Source: Sphingopyxis sp. CCNWLW2 (GTDB taxonomy: Bacteria; Pseudomonadota; Alphaproteobacteria; Sphingomonadales; Sphingomonadaceae). Taken from it: 64,000 bases of DNA. Both the position numbers and the translations under genes were made by a program. The notes under the pieces are model-generated. The model was not told the origin of the DNA. It was given only the letters and a program-made list of their open reading frames with translations, and ran no database searches. Positions 27,470-36,393 of this stretch are shown piece by piece (the first letter of the stretch is position 1; each line of letters starts with the position of its first letter). The stretch spans positions 616,001 through 680,000 of the forward strand of contig NZ_JBAWKJ010000001.1 of NCBI RefSeq assembly GCF_037095755.1. The letters run 5' to 3'.

Positions 27470-27883
27470 ATGGCCCGCTATCGATGGGACATGGCCTTCA
27501 ACCCGCCCGGCTTCCGGACTGTGATACTGCTCGCGCTTGGCTTCGGGCTGAAGATGCTGAGCAATATCCTCGAACACGCCGGCGATCTCGCCAGCGACCC
27601 GGGCACCCGCCTTTTCAACCATGTCTCGGCGCTCGCGGTACTGATCGCGGCTGCCGCCTGCTTTATATGGGCGCTGAAGCTGATGTTCTTCGACAAACCG
27701 CGCGAACGGAACCAGGCCGAAGCAACGCCCGAGGAGGCGCTGAAACATGCCGACATCTATCCCGACGAGGCGAACTTCGACCCCGATGCGGCGCTCGCCC
27801 GCTATATGACCAATCGGACCGGCGCCGATCTTGACGACTTGCCTGCGCCCAAGCCGGGACGTTTCGGCCGCAAGGGGCTGTAA
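27470..27883 (+). CDS. Hypothetical membrane protein
   Basis: 137 residues with two hydrophobic helices (FRTVILLALGFGLKMLSNIL and HVSALAVLIAAAACFIWALK) and an acidic C-terminal tail (PEEALKHADIYPDEANFDPD). No family recognised. An alternative start MAFNPPGFRTV lies 7 codons in. Convergent with the UPF0314 gene, 9 bases apart. Confidence 0.75.
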   Translation: MARYRWDMAFNPPGFRTVILLALGFGLKMLSNILEHAGDLASDPGTRLFNHVSALAVLIAAAACFIWALKLMFFDKPRERNQAEATPEEALKHADIYPDEANFDPDAALARYMTNRTGADLDDLPAPKPGRFGRKGL

Positions 27884-27892
27884 GATCGGTCG

Positions 27893-28456
27893 TCAGCCGC
27901 CCGCCTGCCACTCCTTGATCGCCTCGACGGGCGATACGAGCATGAGGACGTTGAGCGTCAGATTGTCACGGATCGTCCATAGCGTGAACAGTTCGAACGC
28001 GAACGCGATCGCCACCGTTACCCACCAGCGCATTTTGCTCGCGGCGAGGAAGCCGAGCAGCATGAACAGCGCGTCGCTGACCGAATTGAGGATCGAATCG
28101 CCCGAATAGCCATAGGCCATCGTCACCTCGCGATAGCGGTCGATGATGATCGGCGAATTTTCGAGGATTTCCCACGCCGCCTCGATCCCGATCGCCAGCG
28201 CGAGCGCGATCCACAAAGGCTGGCGCGGGATAAGCCAACGCGACACGCCGAAGAAAATGAAGCCGTGGATGACATGGCTGAAGCTGTACCAGTCCGAAAT
28301 CTGCTGGCTGTTCTGGTTCGACTGCACCACGCCGTGCCACAGGCTGACGGTGCCGCACGGGCAGATCGGCGGGCGCCCCATCGCAAAGAGGATGGCGGCG
28401 AAGATCGCGAGCAGTCCCCCGGCGACAAGCCAGCCCGTGCGTGAAATTCCTGCCAT
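27893..28456 (-). CDS. UPF0314 / DUF2585 family membrane protein
   Basis: 187 residues from the ATG at 28456. Several hydrophobic helices; conserved segments are PPICPCGTVSLWHGVVQSNQ, SQQISDWYSFSHVIHGFIFF, GIEAAWEILENSPIIIDRYR and GDSILNSVSDALFMLLGF, which define this alphaproteobacterial family of unknown function. The frame is open upstream but into the divergent gmk gene. Divergent from gmk with 52 bases between. Confidence 0.9.
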   Translation of the reverse strand: MAGISRTGWLVAGGLLAIFAAILFAMGRPPICPCGTVSLWHGVVQSNQNSQQISDWYSFSHVIHGFIFFGVSRWLIPRQPLWIALALAIGIEAAWEILENSPIIIDRYREVTMAYGYSGDSILNSVSDALFMLLGFLAASKMRWWVTVAIAFAFELFTLWTIRDNLTLNVLMLVSPVEAIKEWQAGG

Positions 28457-28508
28457 GCCCCGCCCCCTTCGCGCTTGACCAGTGGCGCTGCTTTGGCGAA
28501 TAGCGCCC

Positions 28509-29171
28509 ATGGCTGAAAGCGTCCACCTGAACCGCCGCGGCGTGTTGTTCGTCCTCTCCTCGCCCTCGGGCGCGGGCAAGACCACCATCTCGCGCATGAT
28601 GCTCGAGGCCGATAAGGATATCGCGCTGTCGATCTCCGCGACGACGCGTCCGCCGCGTCCCGGCGAAATCGACGGGGTCCATTATCATTTCGTCGATACC
28701 GATAGCTTCAAGAAAATGGCGGCCGACGGCGAGTTCCTCGAATGGGCGCACGTCTTCGGCCATCGTTACGGCACGCCGCGCGCGCCAGTCGAGGACATGC
28801 TCGCGGCAGGCAAGGATGTGCTGTTCGACATCGACTGGCAGGGGGCGCAGCAGCTTTATCAGGAGGCCGGCCCCGACGTCGTGCGCGTCTTTGTCCTGCC
28901 GCCGACGATGGAAGAGCTCGAACGCCGCCTGCGCTCGCGCAACACCGACAGCGACGAGGTGATCGCCGCGCGCATGGAACGCGCCGCGAACGAGATCAGC
29001 CACTGGGACGGCTATGACTATGTCTTGATCAACGACAATGTCGAAGGCTGCTTCGACGAAGTCCGCGCAATCCTGCGCGCCGAGCGGCTGAAGCGCCGCC
29101 GCCAGATCGGACTGATCGGCTTCGCGCGCGACCTGATCCGCTCGGTCCCCGACGCCGACAAGAATCTATAA
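28509..29171 (+). CDS. gmk: Guanylate kinase
   Basis: 220 residues. Phosphorylates GMP to GDP. P-loop FVLSSPSGAGKTTISR near residues 14-29, then TTRPPRPGEIDGVHYHF (GMP binding) and FGHRYGTPRAPVEDML. An earlier in-frame ATG exists at 28482, but MAESVHLNRRGVLFVLSSPS is the normal N-terminus. Followed by a family 1 paired-hairpin element. Confidence 0.96.
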   Translation: MAESVHLNRRGVLFVLSSPSGAGKTTISRMMLEADKDIALSISATTRPPRPGEIDGVHYHFVDTDSFKKMAADGEFLEWAHVFGHRYGTPRAPVEDMLAAGKDVLFDIDWQGAQQLYQEAGPDVVRVFVLPPTMEELERRLRSRNTDSDEVIAARMERAANEISHWDGYDYVLINDNVEGCFDEVRAILRAERLKRRRQIGLIGFARDLIRSVPDADKNL

Positions 29172-29193
29172 TCTACACACCCCATAAAGGCAT

Positions 29194-29279
29194 GCGTCCC
29201 CGCGAAGGCGGGGATCCATCTCCCGCCCGTGCAAAATAGCGCCGTTCGGTGATGGGCACCCGCCTTCGCGGGTGCACAC
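29194..29279. repeat. Paired-hairpin intergenic element, family 1, copy B
   Basis: Hairpins CCCCGCGAAGGCGGGG (29198-29213) and ACCCGCCTTCGCGGGT (29258-29273) in inverted orientation, each with an inward flank of CCATCTC or GATGGG type, as in copy A at 20709-20790. It lies between convergent gmk and the thioesterase gene. Confidence 0.8.
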
Positions 29280-29284
29280 AGATT

Positions 29285-29722
29285 TTAAACCGGCCTCACC
29301 AAATTCGCGGTCAGCTCCGCGACCATCTCGGCGCGGAGCGGTTTTGCCTGTCCGTCGGTGCGGCACACGACGACGGTGTCGCAGGTCGCGATCGCGCGGC
29401 CGTTCTGGAACATCGCCTGCACGATCGTCCAGCTCGAGGTGCCGAGCCGGCCGATGCCCGTCGCGATCTGCACGGGATCGGGGAAATTGCCCTCGGCCAG
29501 ATAGTTGATCTCGACCGCAGCGACCATCGTGCGCTCGTTCGAAGGGCGCTCGTCGAGCGGACGTACCTGCCGGTTCAGCAGCACCCGGCCGCTTTCGAAC
29601 AAGGCTGCAAAGGCCACATTGTTGAGGTGGCCGTTGATGTCCATGTCCTGAAAGCGTGTCTGCAATTCGATGCAGACGGGGTAGCTGGCGGCGTCGAGCC
29701 GCCAGCTTTCCGGTTTCGGCAT
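29285..29722 (-). CDS. Acyl-CoA thioesterase (hotdog, 4HBT family)
   Basis: 145 residues. Hydrolyses acyl-CoA. Single hotdog domain with the active-site segment FQDMDINGHLNNVAFAALFE (catalytic Asp and helix) and AVEINYLAEGNFPDPVQI. The ATG at 29722 follows the SDR stop by one base, so the two are co-translated; a longer frame to 29785 overlaps the SDR gene and is less likely. Last gene of the acyl-CoA cluster. Confidence 0.88.
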   Translation of the reverse strand: MPKPESWRLDAASYPVCIELQTRFQDMDINGHLNNVAFAALFESGRVLLNRQVRPLDERPSNERTMVAAVEINYLAEGNFPDPVQIATGIGRLGTSSWTIVQAMFQNGRAIATCDTVVVCRTDGQAKPLRAEMVAELTANLVRPV

Positions 29723-29723
29723 G

Positions 29724-30506
29724 TCAGCGCGGCGCCATGCGGATGCCGCCGTCGAGGCGGACATCCTCGCCATTGAAATAGCCATTCTCGATCATGCACA
29801 TCGCAAGATTGGCATATTCGGCGGGGACACCGAGGCGCTTCGGGTTGAGCACCGAAGCGCCGAGCGCGTCGCGCACCGGCTGCGGCGCACCCGCGAGCAG
29901 CGGGGTGTCGAAGATGCCCGGCAGGATCGTGTTGACGCGGATATTCTCGTTGCCGAGGTCGCGCGCGATGGGGAGCGTCATGCCGACAACGCCGCCCTTC
30001 GACGCCGAATAAGCCGCCTGCCCGATCTGGCCGTCCTCGGCCGCGACCGACGCGGTGTTGACGATCGCGCCGCGTTCGCCGTCTTCCATCGGGTCGAGCG
30101 TCAGCATGCCCGCCGCCGACTTGGCGATGCAGCGGAAGGTGCCGACGAGGTTGATCTGGATAATCCAGTTGAACGCATCGAGCGGGAAATGCTTGATGCT
30201 GCCGTCTTCCTTCGAGCGGCTCGCGGTCTTGATCGCGTTGCCGGTGCCCGCGCAATTGACGAGGATGCGTTCCTGCCCATGCGCTTCGCGCGCCTTGGCA
30301 AAGGCGGCGTCGACCGACGCGTCGTCAGTGACGTTGCACTCGCAGAAAATGCCGCCGAGTTCGGCCGCGATCGCGAGGCCCTTTTCTTCCTGCAGGTCGA
30401 AGATCGCGACCTTCACGCCCTTGGCGGCCAGCGCGCGCGCGGTCGCGGCGCCGAGGCCCGAGGCGCCGCCGGTGACGACGGCGGATACGGTGGAATCGAG
30501 TTTCAT
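29724..30506 (-). CDS. Short-chain dehydrogenase, 3-hydroxyacyl-CoA dehydrogenase type II-like
   Basis: 260 residues. NAD-dependent SDR: nucleotide-binding TGGASGLGAATARAL, NVTD acidic site, NCAGTGNAIK, and catalytic Ser/Tyr/Lys with YSASKGGVVGMTL. The sequence resembles the HSD10/3-hydroxyacyl-CoA dehydrogenase group (ending NGYFNGEDVRLDGGIRM). Context with thiolase and acyl-CoA dehydrogenase supports a beta-oxidation-type step. AGGAG lies before the start. A family 2 hairpin element separates it from the thiolase gene. Confidence 0.9.
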   Translation of the reverse strand: MKLDSTVSAVVTGGASGLGAATARALAAKGVKVAIFDLQEEKGLAIAAELGGIFCECNVTDDASVDAAFAKAREAHGQERILVNCAGTGNAIKTASRSKEDGSIKHFPLDAFNWIIQINLVGTFRCIAKSAAGMLTLDPMEDGERGAIVNTASVAAEDGQIGQAAYSASKGGVVGMTLPIARDLGNENIRVNTILPGIFDTPLLAGAPQPVRDALGASVLNPKRLGVPAEYANLAMCMIENGYFNGEDVRLDGGIRMAPR

Positions 30507-30524
30507 GGGTTTCTCCTGAAAAAG

Positions 30525-30615
30525 CCCTCCCCTTCAGGGGAGGGTTTGGGTGGGGCATGTCGGGGGAATGCCGACTAACAGGCCCTCCTCCGACCCCTCC
30601 CGCAAGCGGGAGGGG
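30525..30615. repeat. Paired-hairpin intergenic element, family 2, copy B
   Basis: Left hairpin CCCTCCCC-TTCA-GGGGAGGG (30525-30544) and right hairpin CCCCTCCCGC-AA-GCGGGAGGGG (30594-30615). The right hairpin differs from copy A (22718-22814) only in its loop. Lies inside an operon, between the thiolase and SDR genes. Confidence 0.85.
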
Positions 30616-30624
30616 AGATAATAA

Positions 30625-31794
30625 TTACAGCCGCTCGATGATCGTGACGTTGGCCTGACCGCCGCCTTCGCACATCGTCTGCAGGCCATATTTGCCGCCG
30701 GTCGCGTCGAGCACGCCGAGCAAAGTCGCCATCAGCTTGGTGCCCGAGGCGCCGAGCGGGTGGCCAAGCGCGATCGCGCCGCCATGCTGGTTGATCCGCG
30801 CGGGGTCGGCGCCGAGATATTTGAGCCAGGCGAGCGGCACGGGCGCGAACGCCTCGTTGACCTCATAGGCGTCGATATCGCCGATTTTCATGCCCGCTTT
30901 CTTCAGCGCGCGTTCGGTTGCGAACAAAGGTTCTTCGAGCATGATCACCGGATCGCCCGCGGTCACCGAAATATGGTGGATGCGCGCGCGCGGGGTGAGG
31001 CCATGATCCTTGAGCGCCTGCTCCGACACGACGAGCGCCGCCGAGGCGCCGTCGCAGATCTGGCTCGCCGACGCCGCGGTGATCGCCCCGCCTTCCTGAA
31101 GCAATTTGACCCCCGCGATGCCCTCGAGCGTCGCATCGAAACGGATGCCTTCGTCGATCAGATGGACCTGACGGCCCTCGGGCGTGTCGATCTCGACGCC
31201 GACGATCTCGCGCTTGAAATGGCCCGCCTCGGTCGCCGCTTTGCCGCGGCGATGGCTTTCGAGCGCATAGGCGTCGAGGTCGTCCTTGGTGAAGCCATGC
31301 TTCTTGACGATCATCTCGGCGCCCATGAACTGGCTGAACATGATGCCGGGATATTTTTCCTCGAGCCGCTCGGATTTGTAGTGGCCGAGCCCTTCTTTCA
31401 TGAAGAGCGTCGCGACGGTGCCCATCGGCACGCGCGTCATGCTTTCGATGCCGCTTGCGAGCACGATGTCCTGCGTCCCCGACATCACCGCCTGCGCGGC
31501 GAACTGGATCGCCTGCTGCGACGAGCCGCACTGGCGGTCGATGGTGACCGCGGGGATCGAGTCGGGCAGGTTCGAGGCGAGCACGGCGTTGCGGCCGAGA
31601 TCCATCGTCTGCTGCCCGCCCTGCGATACGCAGCCGGTGATGACGTCGTCGATCGCCTTGGTGTCGAAATCATTGCGGTCGGCGATCGCGTCGAACACCG
31701 CGGCGCCGAGGTCGACGGGATGGACGCCCGCGAGGCGGCCGCCGCGCTTGCCGCCCGCCGTGCGGACAGCGTCGACGATATAGGCTGTGGCCAT
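30625..31794 (-). CDS. Acetyl-CoA acetyltransferase (thiolase)
   Basis: 389 residues. Cleaves 3-ketoacyl-CoA or condenses acyl-CoAs. Active-site Cys89 in IDRQCGSSQQAIQFAAQ, then NEAFAPVPLAWLKYLG, GGAIALGHPLGASGTKLM (His) and QTMCEGGGQANVTIIE (second Cys). The ATG at 31794 gives MATAYIVDAVRTAGGKRGG, the normal start. Downstream of the acyl-CoA dehydrogenase gene by 31 bases. Confidence 0.95.
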   Translation of the reverse strand: MATAYIVDAVRTAGGKRGGRLAGVHPVDLGAAVFDAIADRNDFDTKAIDDVITGCVSQGGQQTMDLGRNAVLASNLPDSIPAVTIDRQCGSSQQAIQFAAQAVMSGTQDIVLASGIESMTRVPMGTVATLFMKEGLGHYKSERLEEKYPGIMFSQFMGAEMIVKKHGFTKDDLDAYALESHRRGKAATEAGHFKREIVGVEIDTPEGRQVHLIDEGIRFDATLEGIAGVKLLQEGGAITAASASQICDGASAALVVSEQALKDHGLTPRARIHHISVTAGDPVIMLEEPLFATERALKKAGMKIGDIDAYEVNEAFAPVPLAWLKYLGADPARINQHGGAIALGHPLGASGTKLMATLLGVLDATGGKYGLQTMCEGGGQANVTIIERL

Positions 31795-31825
31795 GTGAGA
31801 ATTCCTTTCCTGCGATTTCAAGCGA

Positions 31826-32980
31826 TCAGAGCTTGCGCCCGATCAATTCCTTCATGATTTCGTTCGTACCGCCGAAAATGCGCGTCACGCGCGCGGCGCG
31901 CCAGGCGCGGGCGATCGGATATTCGTTCATATAGCCCGCGCCGCCGTGGAGCTGGAGGCACTTGTCCATGACTTCCCATTGCAGGTCGGTGTGCCACAGC
32001 TTCGCCGCGGCGCCTTCCTCGGGGGTCAGCTCCTTCTTCATATGACGGTTGAGCGCCCAGTCGAGATGCGCCCAGCCGACCTGCAGTTTCGCCTTCAAAT
32101 CGGCGAGCACGAAGCGCGTGTTCTGGAAGTCGAGGATCGGCTTGCCGAATGCCTTGCGGTCGCGGGTGAATTCGACCGTATCGTCGAACGCGCGCTGCGC
32201 CGACGCCTGCGCCGACACTGCGATCGACAGACGCTCCTGCGGAAGCTCGCTCATCAGATAGATGAAGCCTTGCCCCTCTTCGCCGAGGCAATTGGTGATC
32301 GGCACGCGGACGTCGTTGAAGAACATTTCCGACGTATCCGCCTCGTCCTGCCCGATCTTGTCGAGGTTGCGCCCGCGCTCATAGCCTTCGCGGTCGGCTT
32401 CGACGAGGACGATCGAAACGCCTTTCCACGCCGGCTGGACCTCGGTGTCGGTCTTGACGCAGACGAGGATCAGGTCGGCGTTCTGGCCGTTGGTGATATA
32501 GGTTTTCGACCCGTTGATGACATAATGATTGCCATCCTTCTTCGCGGTCGTCCGCATCCCCTGAAGGTCGGAGCCGGTGCCCGGCTCGGTCATCGCGATC
32601 GCGGTGATCACCTCGCCCGACACCATCTTGGGCAGCCAGTGCTTCTTCTGCTCCTCGCTGCCATATTTGACGATATAGCTGGTGACGATGTCCGACTGGA
32701 GCGAGAAGCCCGTCGTCGCGCGGCCATAATAGGCGCTTTCCTCGTCGACGACCGCATTATAGCCGAAGTCGAGGCCGAGCCCGCCATATTCCTCGGGCAC
32801 CGTCGGGCACAGCATGCCGAGCTCGCCCGCCTTGGGCCAGATGTCTTTGGGCACGATGCCATCCTCGGCCCATTTCGCCGCATTGGGGGCGACTTCCTTT
32901 TCGAGGAACTGACGCACCGTGGCGCGAAACGCCTCATGGTCTTCGGAGTAGGCGGAGCGCGACAGATTATCGAGCGACAT
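31826..32980 (-). CDS. Acyl-CoA dehydrogenase
   Basis: 384 residues. FAD-dependent alpha,beta-dehydrogenation of acyl-CoA. Conserved AMTEPGTGSDLQGMRTTA (FAD/substrate loop), YVINGSKTYITNGQNADLIL, FGKPILDFQNTRFVLADLKA and the C-terminal RIFGGTNEIMKELIGRKL. The ATG at 32980 is preferred over 33031 because it gives the family N-terminus. First gene of the four-gene cluster; an ACGT-rich site at 33049-33072 upstream may be its operator. Confidence 0.94.
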   Translation of the reverse strand: MSLDNLSRSAYSEDHEAFRATVRQFLEKEVAPNAAKWAEDGIVPKDIWPKAGELGMLCPTVPEEYGGLGLDFGYNAVVDEESAYYGRATTGFSLQSDIVTSYIVKYGSEEQKKHWLPKMVSGEVITAIAMTEPGTGSDLQGMRTTAKKDGNHYVINGSKTYITNGQNADLILVCVKTDTEVQPAWKGVSIVLVEADREGYERGRNLDKIGQDEADTSEMFFNDVRVPITNCLGEEGQGFIYLMSELPQERLSIAVSAQASAQRAFDDTVEFTRDRKAFGKPILDFQNTRFVLADLKAKLQVGWAHLDWALNRHMKKELTPEEGAAAKLWHTDLQWEVMDKCLQLHGGAGYMNEYPIARAWRAARVTRIFGGTNEIMKELIGRKL

Positions 32981-33048
32981 ATGGTTCCTTTCCCTGAGAA
33001 CGGCCGAACGCAAGCGGGGAGTCGGCCGCATCTTTCCGGCTCAAAAGA

Positions 33049-33072
33049 CCTTACGTTTACGTCCACGTCAAG
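33049..33072 (-). promoter_or_regulatory. Possible LiuR-type (MerR) operator before the acyl-CoA genes
   Basis: On the minus strand TTGACGTGGACGTAAACGTA: repeated ACGT steps beginning with a consensus -35 TTGACG, about 70 bases before the acyl-CoA dehydrogenase start. It resembles the ACGT-rich sites described for LiuR-like MerR regulators of acyl-CoA catabolism; the assignment is inference from memory of that motif. Confidence 0.45.
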
Positions 33073-33199
33073 TAGAAAGACGCTACGGCGGAAAACCATC
33101 TCGTCACCCCCAAGAGCCGGGGACGACGAACAAGGGCGCCCCGTCGAATAGGTTTGCAGCCGCTGGGCAGCATCGGCGGGCCGCGCTAAGACCCGCTCC

Positions 33200-34069
33200 A
33201 TGGTCCAACTGCTTCTCGATGCCGGCGCGCTGCTCGGCGAATCGCCCGTCTGGCACGCCGCCGAAGCCCGTCTCTATTGGGTCGATATCGATGGCCGAAA
33301 AATCCATCGCACCGATCCTGAAACGGGCGCCGACGAGGCTATGGACCTCGCGGAACAAGTCGGCTGCATCGCGCCGCGCGCCGGCGGCGGGCTGGTCGCA
33401 GCGCTCGAAAATGGCTGCGCGCTGGTCGACGCATGGGGCGCAGCGCCCCGCCCCTTCGGCCCGGCGGTGCTCGCCGACAAACCCGAGCAGCGTTTCAACG
33501 ACGGCCGCGTCGACGCCCTCGGCCGGCTGTGGGTCGGCAGCCTGACAAGCGACAAGGCGAACCCCGCCGCGACGCTCTACCGGCTCGATCCCGACGGGTC
33601 GCTGACCGAAATCTTTGGGCGGCTGACAACGAGCAACGGCGCAGCCTTCAGCCCCGACGGCCGCACCTTCTACCACGCCGACACGCCGTCCCACGCGATC
33701 CGCGCCTATGATGTCGACCCGGCAGCGGGCACGCTCGGCAAGGGCCGCATCTTCCACCAGTTCGAGCTGGGCAAGGGCCGTCCCGACGGCGCGGCGGTCG
33801 ATGCCGAGGGCTGCTACTGGTCGGCGCTGTGGGACGGCTGGCGCGTCGTGCGCTTCTCACCCGCGGGCGAGCTGATCCAGACTGTCGAGCTGCCGGTCCA
33901 GCGCCCGACGATGATCGCCTTTGGCGGACCCGACCTCAAGACTGCCTTCGTCACCAGCGCGGGCAAGAATCTGACCGACGAGGAACGCGCGAAGCAGCCG
34001 CATGCGGGCGGCGTGTTCACGTTCCAGGTCGACGTGCCCGGCCTGATCCAGCAGCTATTTGGCGCTTAG
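33200..34069 (+). CDS. SMP-30/gluconolactonase family protein
   Basis: 289 residues. Six-bladed beta-propeller lactonase family. Metal-site motifs: LLGESPVWH (Glu), QRFNDGRVDALGRLWVG (Asn/Asp), TTSNGAAFSPDGRTFYHAD (Asn) and GRPDGAAVDAEGCYWSALW (Asp). Probably hydrolyses a sugar lactone; no sugar dehydrogenase or transporter is adjacent, so the substrate is open. Divergent from the acyl-CoA cluster. Confidence 0.9.
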   Translation: MVQLLLDAGALLGESPVWHAAEARLYWVDIDGRKIHRTDPETGADEAMDLAEQVGCIAPRAGGGLVAALENGCALVDAWGAAPRPFGPAVLADKPEQRFNDGRVDALGRLWVGSLTSDKANPAATLYRLDPDGSLTEIFGRLTTSNGAAFSPDGRTFYHADTPSHAIRAYDVDPAAGTLGKGRIFHQFELGKGRPDGAAVDAEGCYWSALWDGWRVVRFSPAGELIQTVELPVQRPTMIAFGGPDLKTAFVTSAGKNLTDEERAKQPHAGGVFTFQVDVPGLIQQLFGA

Positions 34070-34116
34070 GCGGCTTGCACCCCCCTGTCATATAAGGTTA
34101 AGGCGGCCCCCGACAT

Positions 34117-34132
34117 GGTTTCGTTCGAAACC
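34117..34132. promoter_or_regulatory. Perfect inverted repeat before the M3 peptidase gene
   Basis: GGTTTCG-TT-CGAAACC, 7-bp arms, 24 bases before the start at 34156. Operator or RNA hairpin; no assignment. Confidence 0.3.
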
Positions 34133-34155
34133 TTATCCTCCGGGGAGATTTATCG

Positions 34156-36342
34156 ATGTCGCGCACCGCGCACCCTTTTGCCCGTCATTTGTCGATCATG
34201 CTTGCATCCGCCGCGATGATCGTGGGTTATAGCCAGATGACCGCTACCGCCCAACCGATCGTCCCGCCTCCCGCCACCGCGCTGGCCGACAAAAACCCGA
34301 TGCTCGCGCCGTGGACCGGCCCGTTCGAAGGGGTGCCGCCGTGGGACAAGATGGACCCCGAACTGTTCCCCGACGCTTTCGTCAAGGGCATGGCCGAGAC
34401 CAAGGCGGAGGTGCAGGCGGTGATCGACAATCCGCAGGTCCCGACTTTCGAGAACACGCATGTCCCGATGATGCTCGCGGGCGATACGATGGACCGCCTG
34501 TTCGCGCTGTGGGGCGTGCAGACGTCGAACAAGTCGAACGACCGCGTCGAGGACATCGACGCCGAGTGGAGCCCCAAACTCACCACCTTCTACACCGAGC
34601 TGTTCCTCGAGCCGAAGCTCTTCGCGCGCTACAAGGCGGTGTACGACAAGCGGAACAACAGCGGCCTCAACGCGCAGCAGATCCGCATCGTCGAGCGCAG
34701 CTATGACGAGATGGTCCGCGACGGCGCGAACCTGTCGCCCGCCGACAAGGCAAAGCTGGTCGCGATGAATTCGAAGCTCGAAGGCCTGTTCTCGGCCTTC
34801 TCGTCGAAGCTGCTCGGCGACGAGAAGCTCTACACCTTCGTCACCGACAAGGCCGAACTCGCGGGTCTCGAGCCCGGCTTCGTCGCCTCGCTCGCCGCGG
34901 CCGCCGAAGCGAACGGCAAGCCCGGCCAGTGGGCGATCAAGAACACCCGCTCATCGGCGCAGCCGGTGATGCAGAACGCGACCAACCGTGCGCTGCGCGA
35001 AAAGGTCTATAAGGCGTTTGTCAGCCGCGGCGACAATGGCGACGCGAACGACACCAATGCGACGATCGTCGAGATATTGAAGCTGCGTCAGCAGCGCGCC
35101 GAACTGCTCGGTTTCCCGACCCACGCGCATTACCGCATGGCCGACACGATGGCGAAAACGCCCGAAGCCGCGATGGGGCTGATGATGAAGGTCTGGCCCG
35201 CCGCGGTCGCGCGCGTGAAGGAAGAGGTCGCCGACATGCAGGCGATCGCCGACGCCGAAGCCAAGGCCGGCAAGGGTCCGAAGATCACCATCGAGCCGTG
35301 GGACTATCGCTATTATTCGGAAAAGGTCCGCAAGGCGAAATACGACCTCGATGAGAGCGAAGTGAAGCCGTATCTCCAGCTCGACAAGCTGGTCGATGGC
35401 ATGTTCTGGTCGGCGGGCCAGCTCTACGACCTCGGCTTCAAGGAGAATACGGGCACGATCCCGGTCTTCGACCCCAAGGTCCGCACCTTCGAAGTCTACA
35501 ACCTCAAGACGAACGAAAATGTCGGGGTCTTCTACCTCGACAATTTCGCGCGCGACGGGAAGCGTTCGGGCGCGTGGATGACGACCTATCGGAGCCAGCA
35601 GACACTCGGCGGCGAGCGCAATGTGCTCGCGTCGAACAATAATAATTTCACCGAAGCCGCGAAGGGCGAGCCGACGCTGATCAGCCTCGACGATGCGACG
35701 ACGCTGTTCCACGAATTCGGCCACGGCATCCATTATCTGCTGCAGCACATCTATTACCCGGCGCTCGCCGGGGTGCCGCGCGACTTCGTCGAATACCCGA
35801 GCCAGGTGAACGAAAATTGGCTGATGACCCCCGAAGTGCTGTCGAAATATGCGACGCACTATAAGACGGGTCAGCCGATGCCGCAGGCGCTGGTCGACAA
35901 GATCCTCGCCTCCGACAAGTTCAACCAGGGCTTTTCGACGGTCGAGTATCTGTCGAGCGCGATCGTCGACATGAAGCTGCACGACCGCAAGACGCCGCCG
36001 GCCGATGCCGACAAGTTCGAGCGCGAGACGCTCGCCGAAATCGGCATGCCGAAAGAGCTCGTGATGCGGCACCGCCTGCCGCAGTTCGGCCATTTGTTCA
36101 GCTCGGACGCCTATTCGGCGGGCTATTACAGCTACCTCTGGTCCGAAACGATGGACGCCGACACCTGGGCGGCGTTCACCGAAGCCGGCGGCCCGTGGGA
36201 CCGCAAAGTCGCCGACAAGTTCCGCACCATATTGCTGATGACGGGTAACGAAACCGACCGCGCCGAGGCGTATCGCGCCTTCCGCGGCCGCGATCCCGAC
36301 GTGAAGGCGCTGCTGAAAAAGCGCGGATTTCCGACCGAATAA
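34156..36342 (+). CDS. dcp: M3 family peptidyl-dipeptidase (Dcp-like)
   Basis: 728 residues. Zinc peptidase that removes C-terminal dipeptides or degrades short peptides. N-terminal signal-like segment (LSIMLASAAMIVGYSQMTAT) suggests a periplasmic location. Zinc site HEFGH (His519, Glu520, His523) within LFHEFGHGIHYLL, third ligand Glu553 in SQVNENWLM. C-terminal AGYYSYLWSETMDADTWAAF is conserved in M3A enzymes. Followed by a strong terminator. The gene symbol is by family resemblance. Confidence 0.93.
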   Translation: MSRTAHPFARHLSIMLASAAMIVGYSQMTATAQPIVPPPATALADKNPMLAPWTGPFEGVPPWDKMDPELFPDAFVKGMAETKAEVQAVIDNPQVPTFENTHVPMMLAGDTMDRLFALWGVQTSNKSNDRVEDIDAEWSPKLTTFYTELFLEPKLFARYKAVYDKRNNSGLNAQQIRIVERSYDEMVRDGANLSPADKAKLVAMNSKLEGLFSAFSSKLLGDEKLYTFVTDKAELAGLEPGFVASLAAAAEANGKPGQWAIKNTRSSAQPVMQNATNRALREKVYKAFVSRGDNGDANDTNATIVEILKLRQQRAELLGFPTHAHYRMADTMAKTPEAAMGLMMKVWPAAVARVKEEVADMQAIADAEAKAGKGPKITIEPWDYRYYSEKVRKAKYDLDESEVKPYLQLDKLVDGMFWSAGQLYDLGFKENTGTIPVFDPKVRTFEVYNLKTNENVGVFYLDNFARDGKRSGAWMTTYRSQQTLGGERNVLASNNNNFTEAAKGEPTLISLDDATTLFHEFGHGIHYLLQHIYYPALAGVPRDFVEYPSQVNENWLMTPEVLSKYATHYKTGQPMPQALVDKILASDKFNQGFSTVEYLSSAIVDMKLHDRKTPPADADKFERETLAEIGMPKELVMRHRLPQFGHLFSSDAYSAGYYSYLWSETMDADTWAAFTEAGGPWDRKVADKFRTILLMTGNETDRAEAYRAFRGRDPDVKALLKKRGFPTE

Positions 36343-36362
36343 GCGAACGATACCGGGGAGGC

Positions 36363-36390
36363 AAAGGGGGCGATTTCGCCCCCTTTGTTT
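36363..36390 (+). terminator. Intrinsic terminator after the M3 peptidase gene
   Basis: AAAGGGGGCGA / TCGCCCCCTTT, 11-bp stem (36363-36386) then GTTT, 20 bases after the stop. It may also serve the convergent methyltransferase gene, which ends at 36394. Confidence 0.85.
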
Positions 36391-36393
36391 GTC

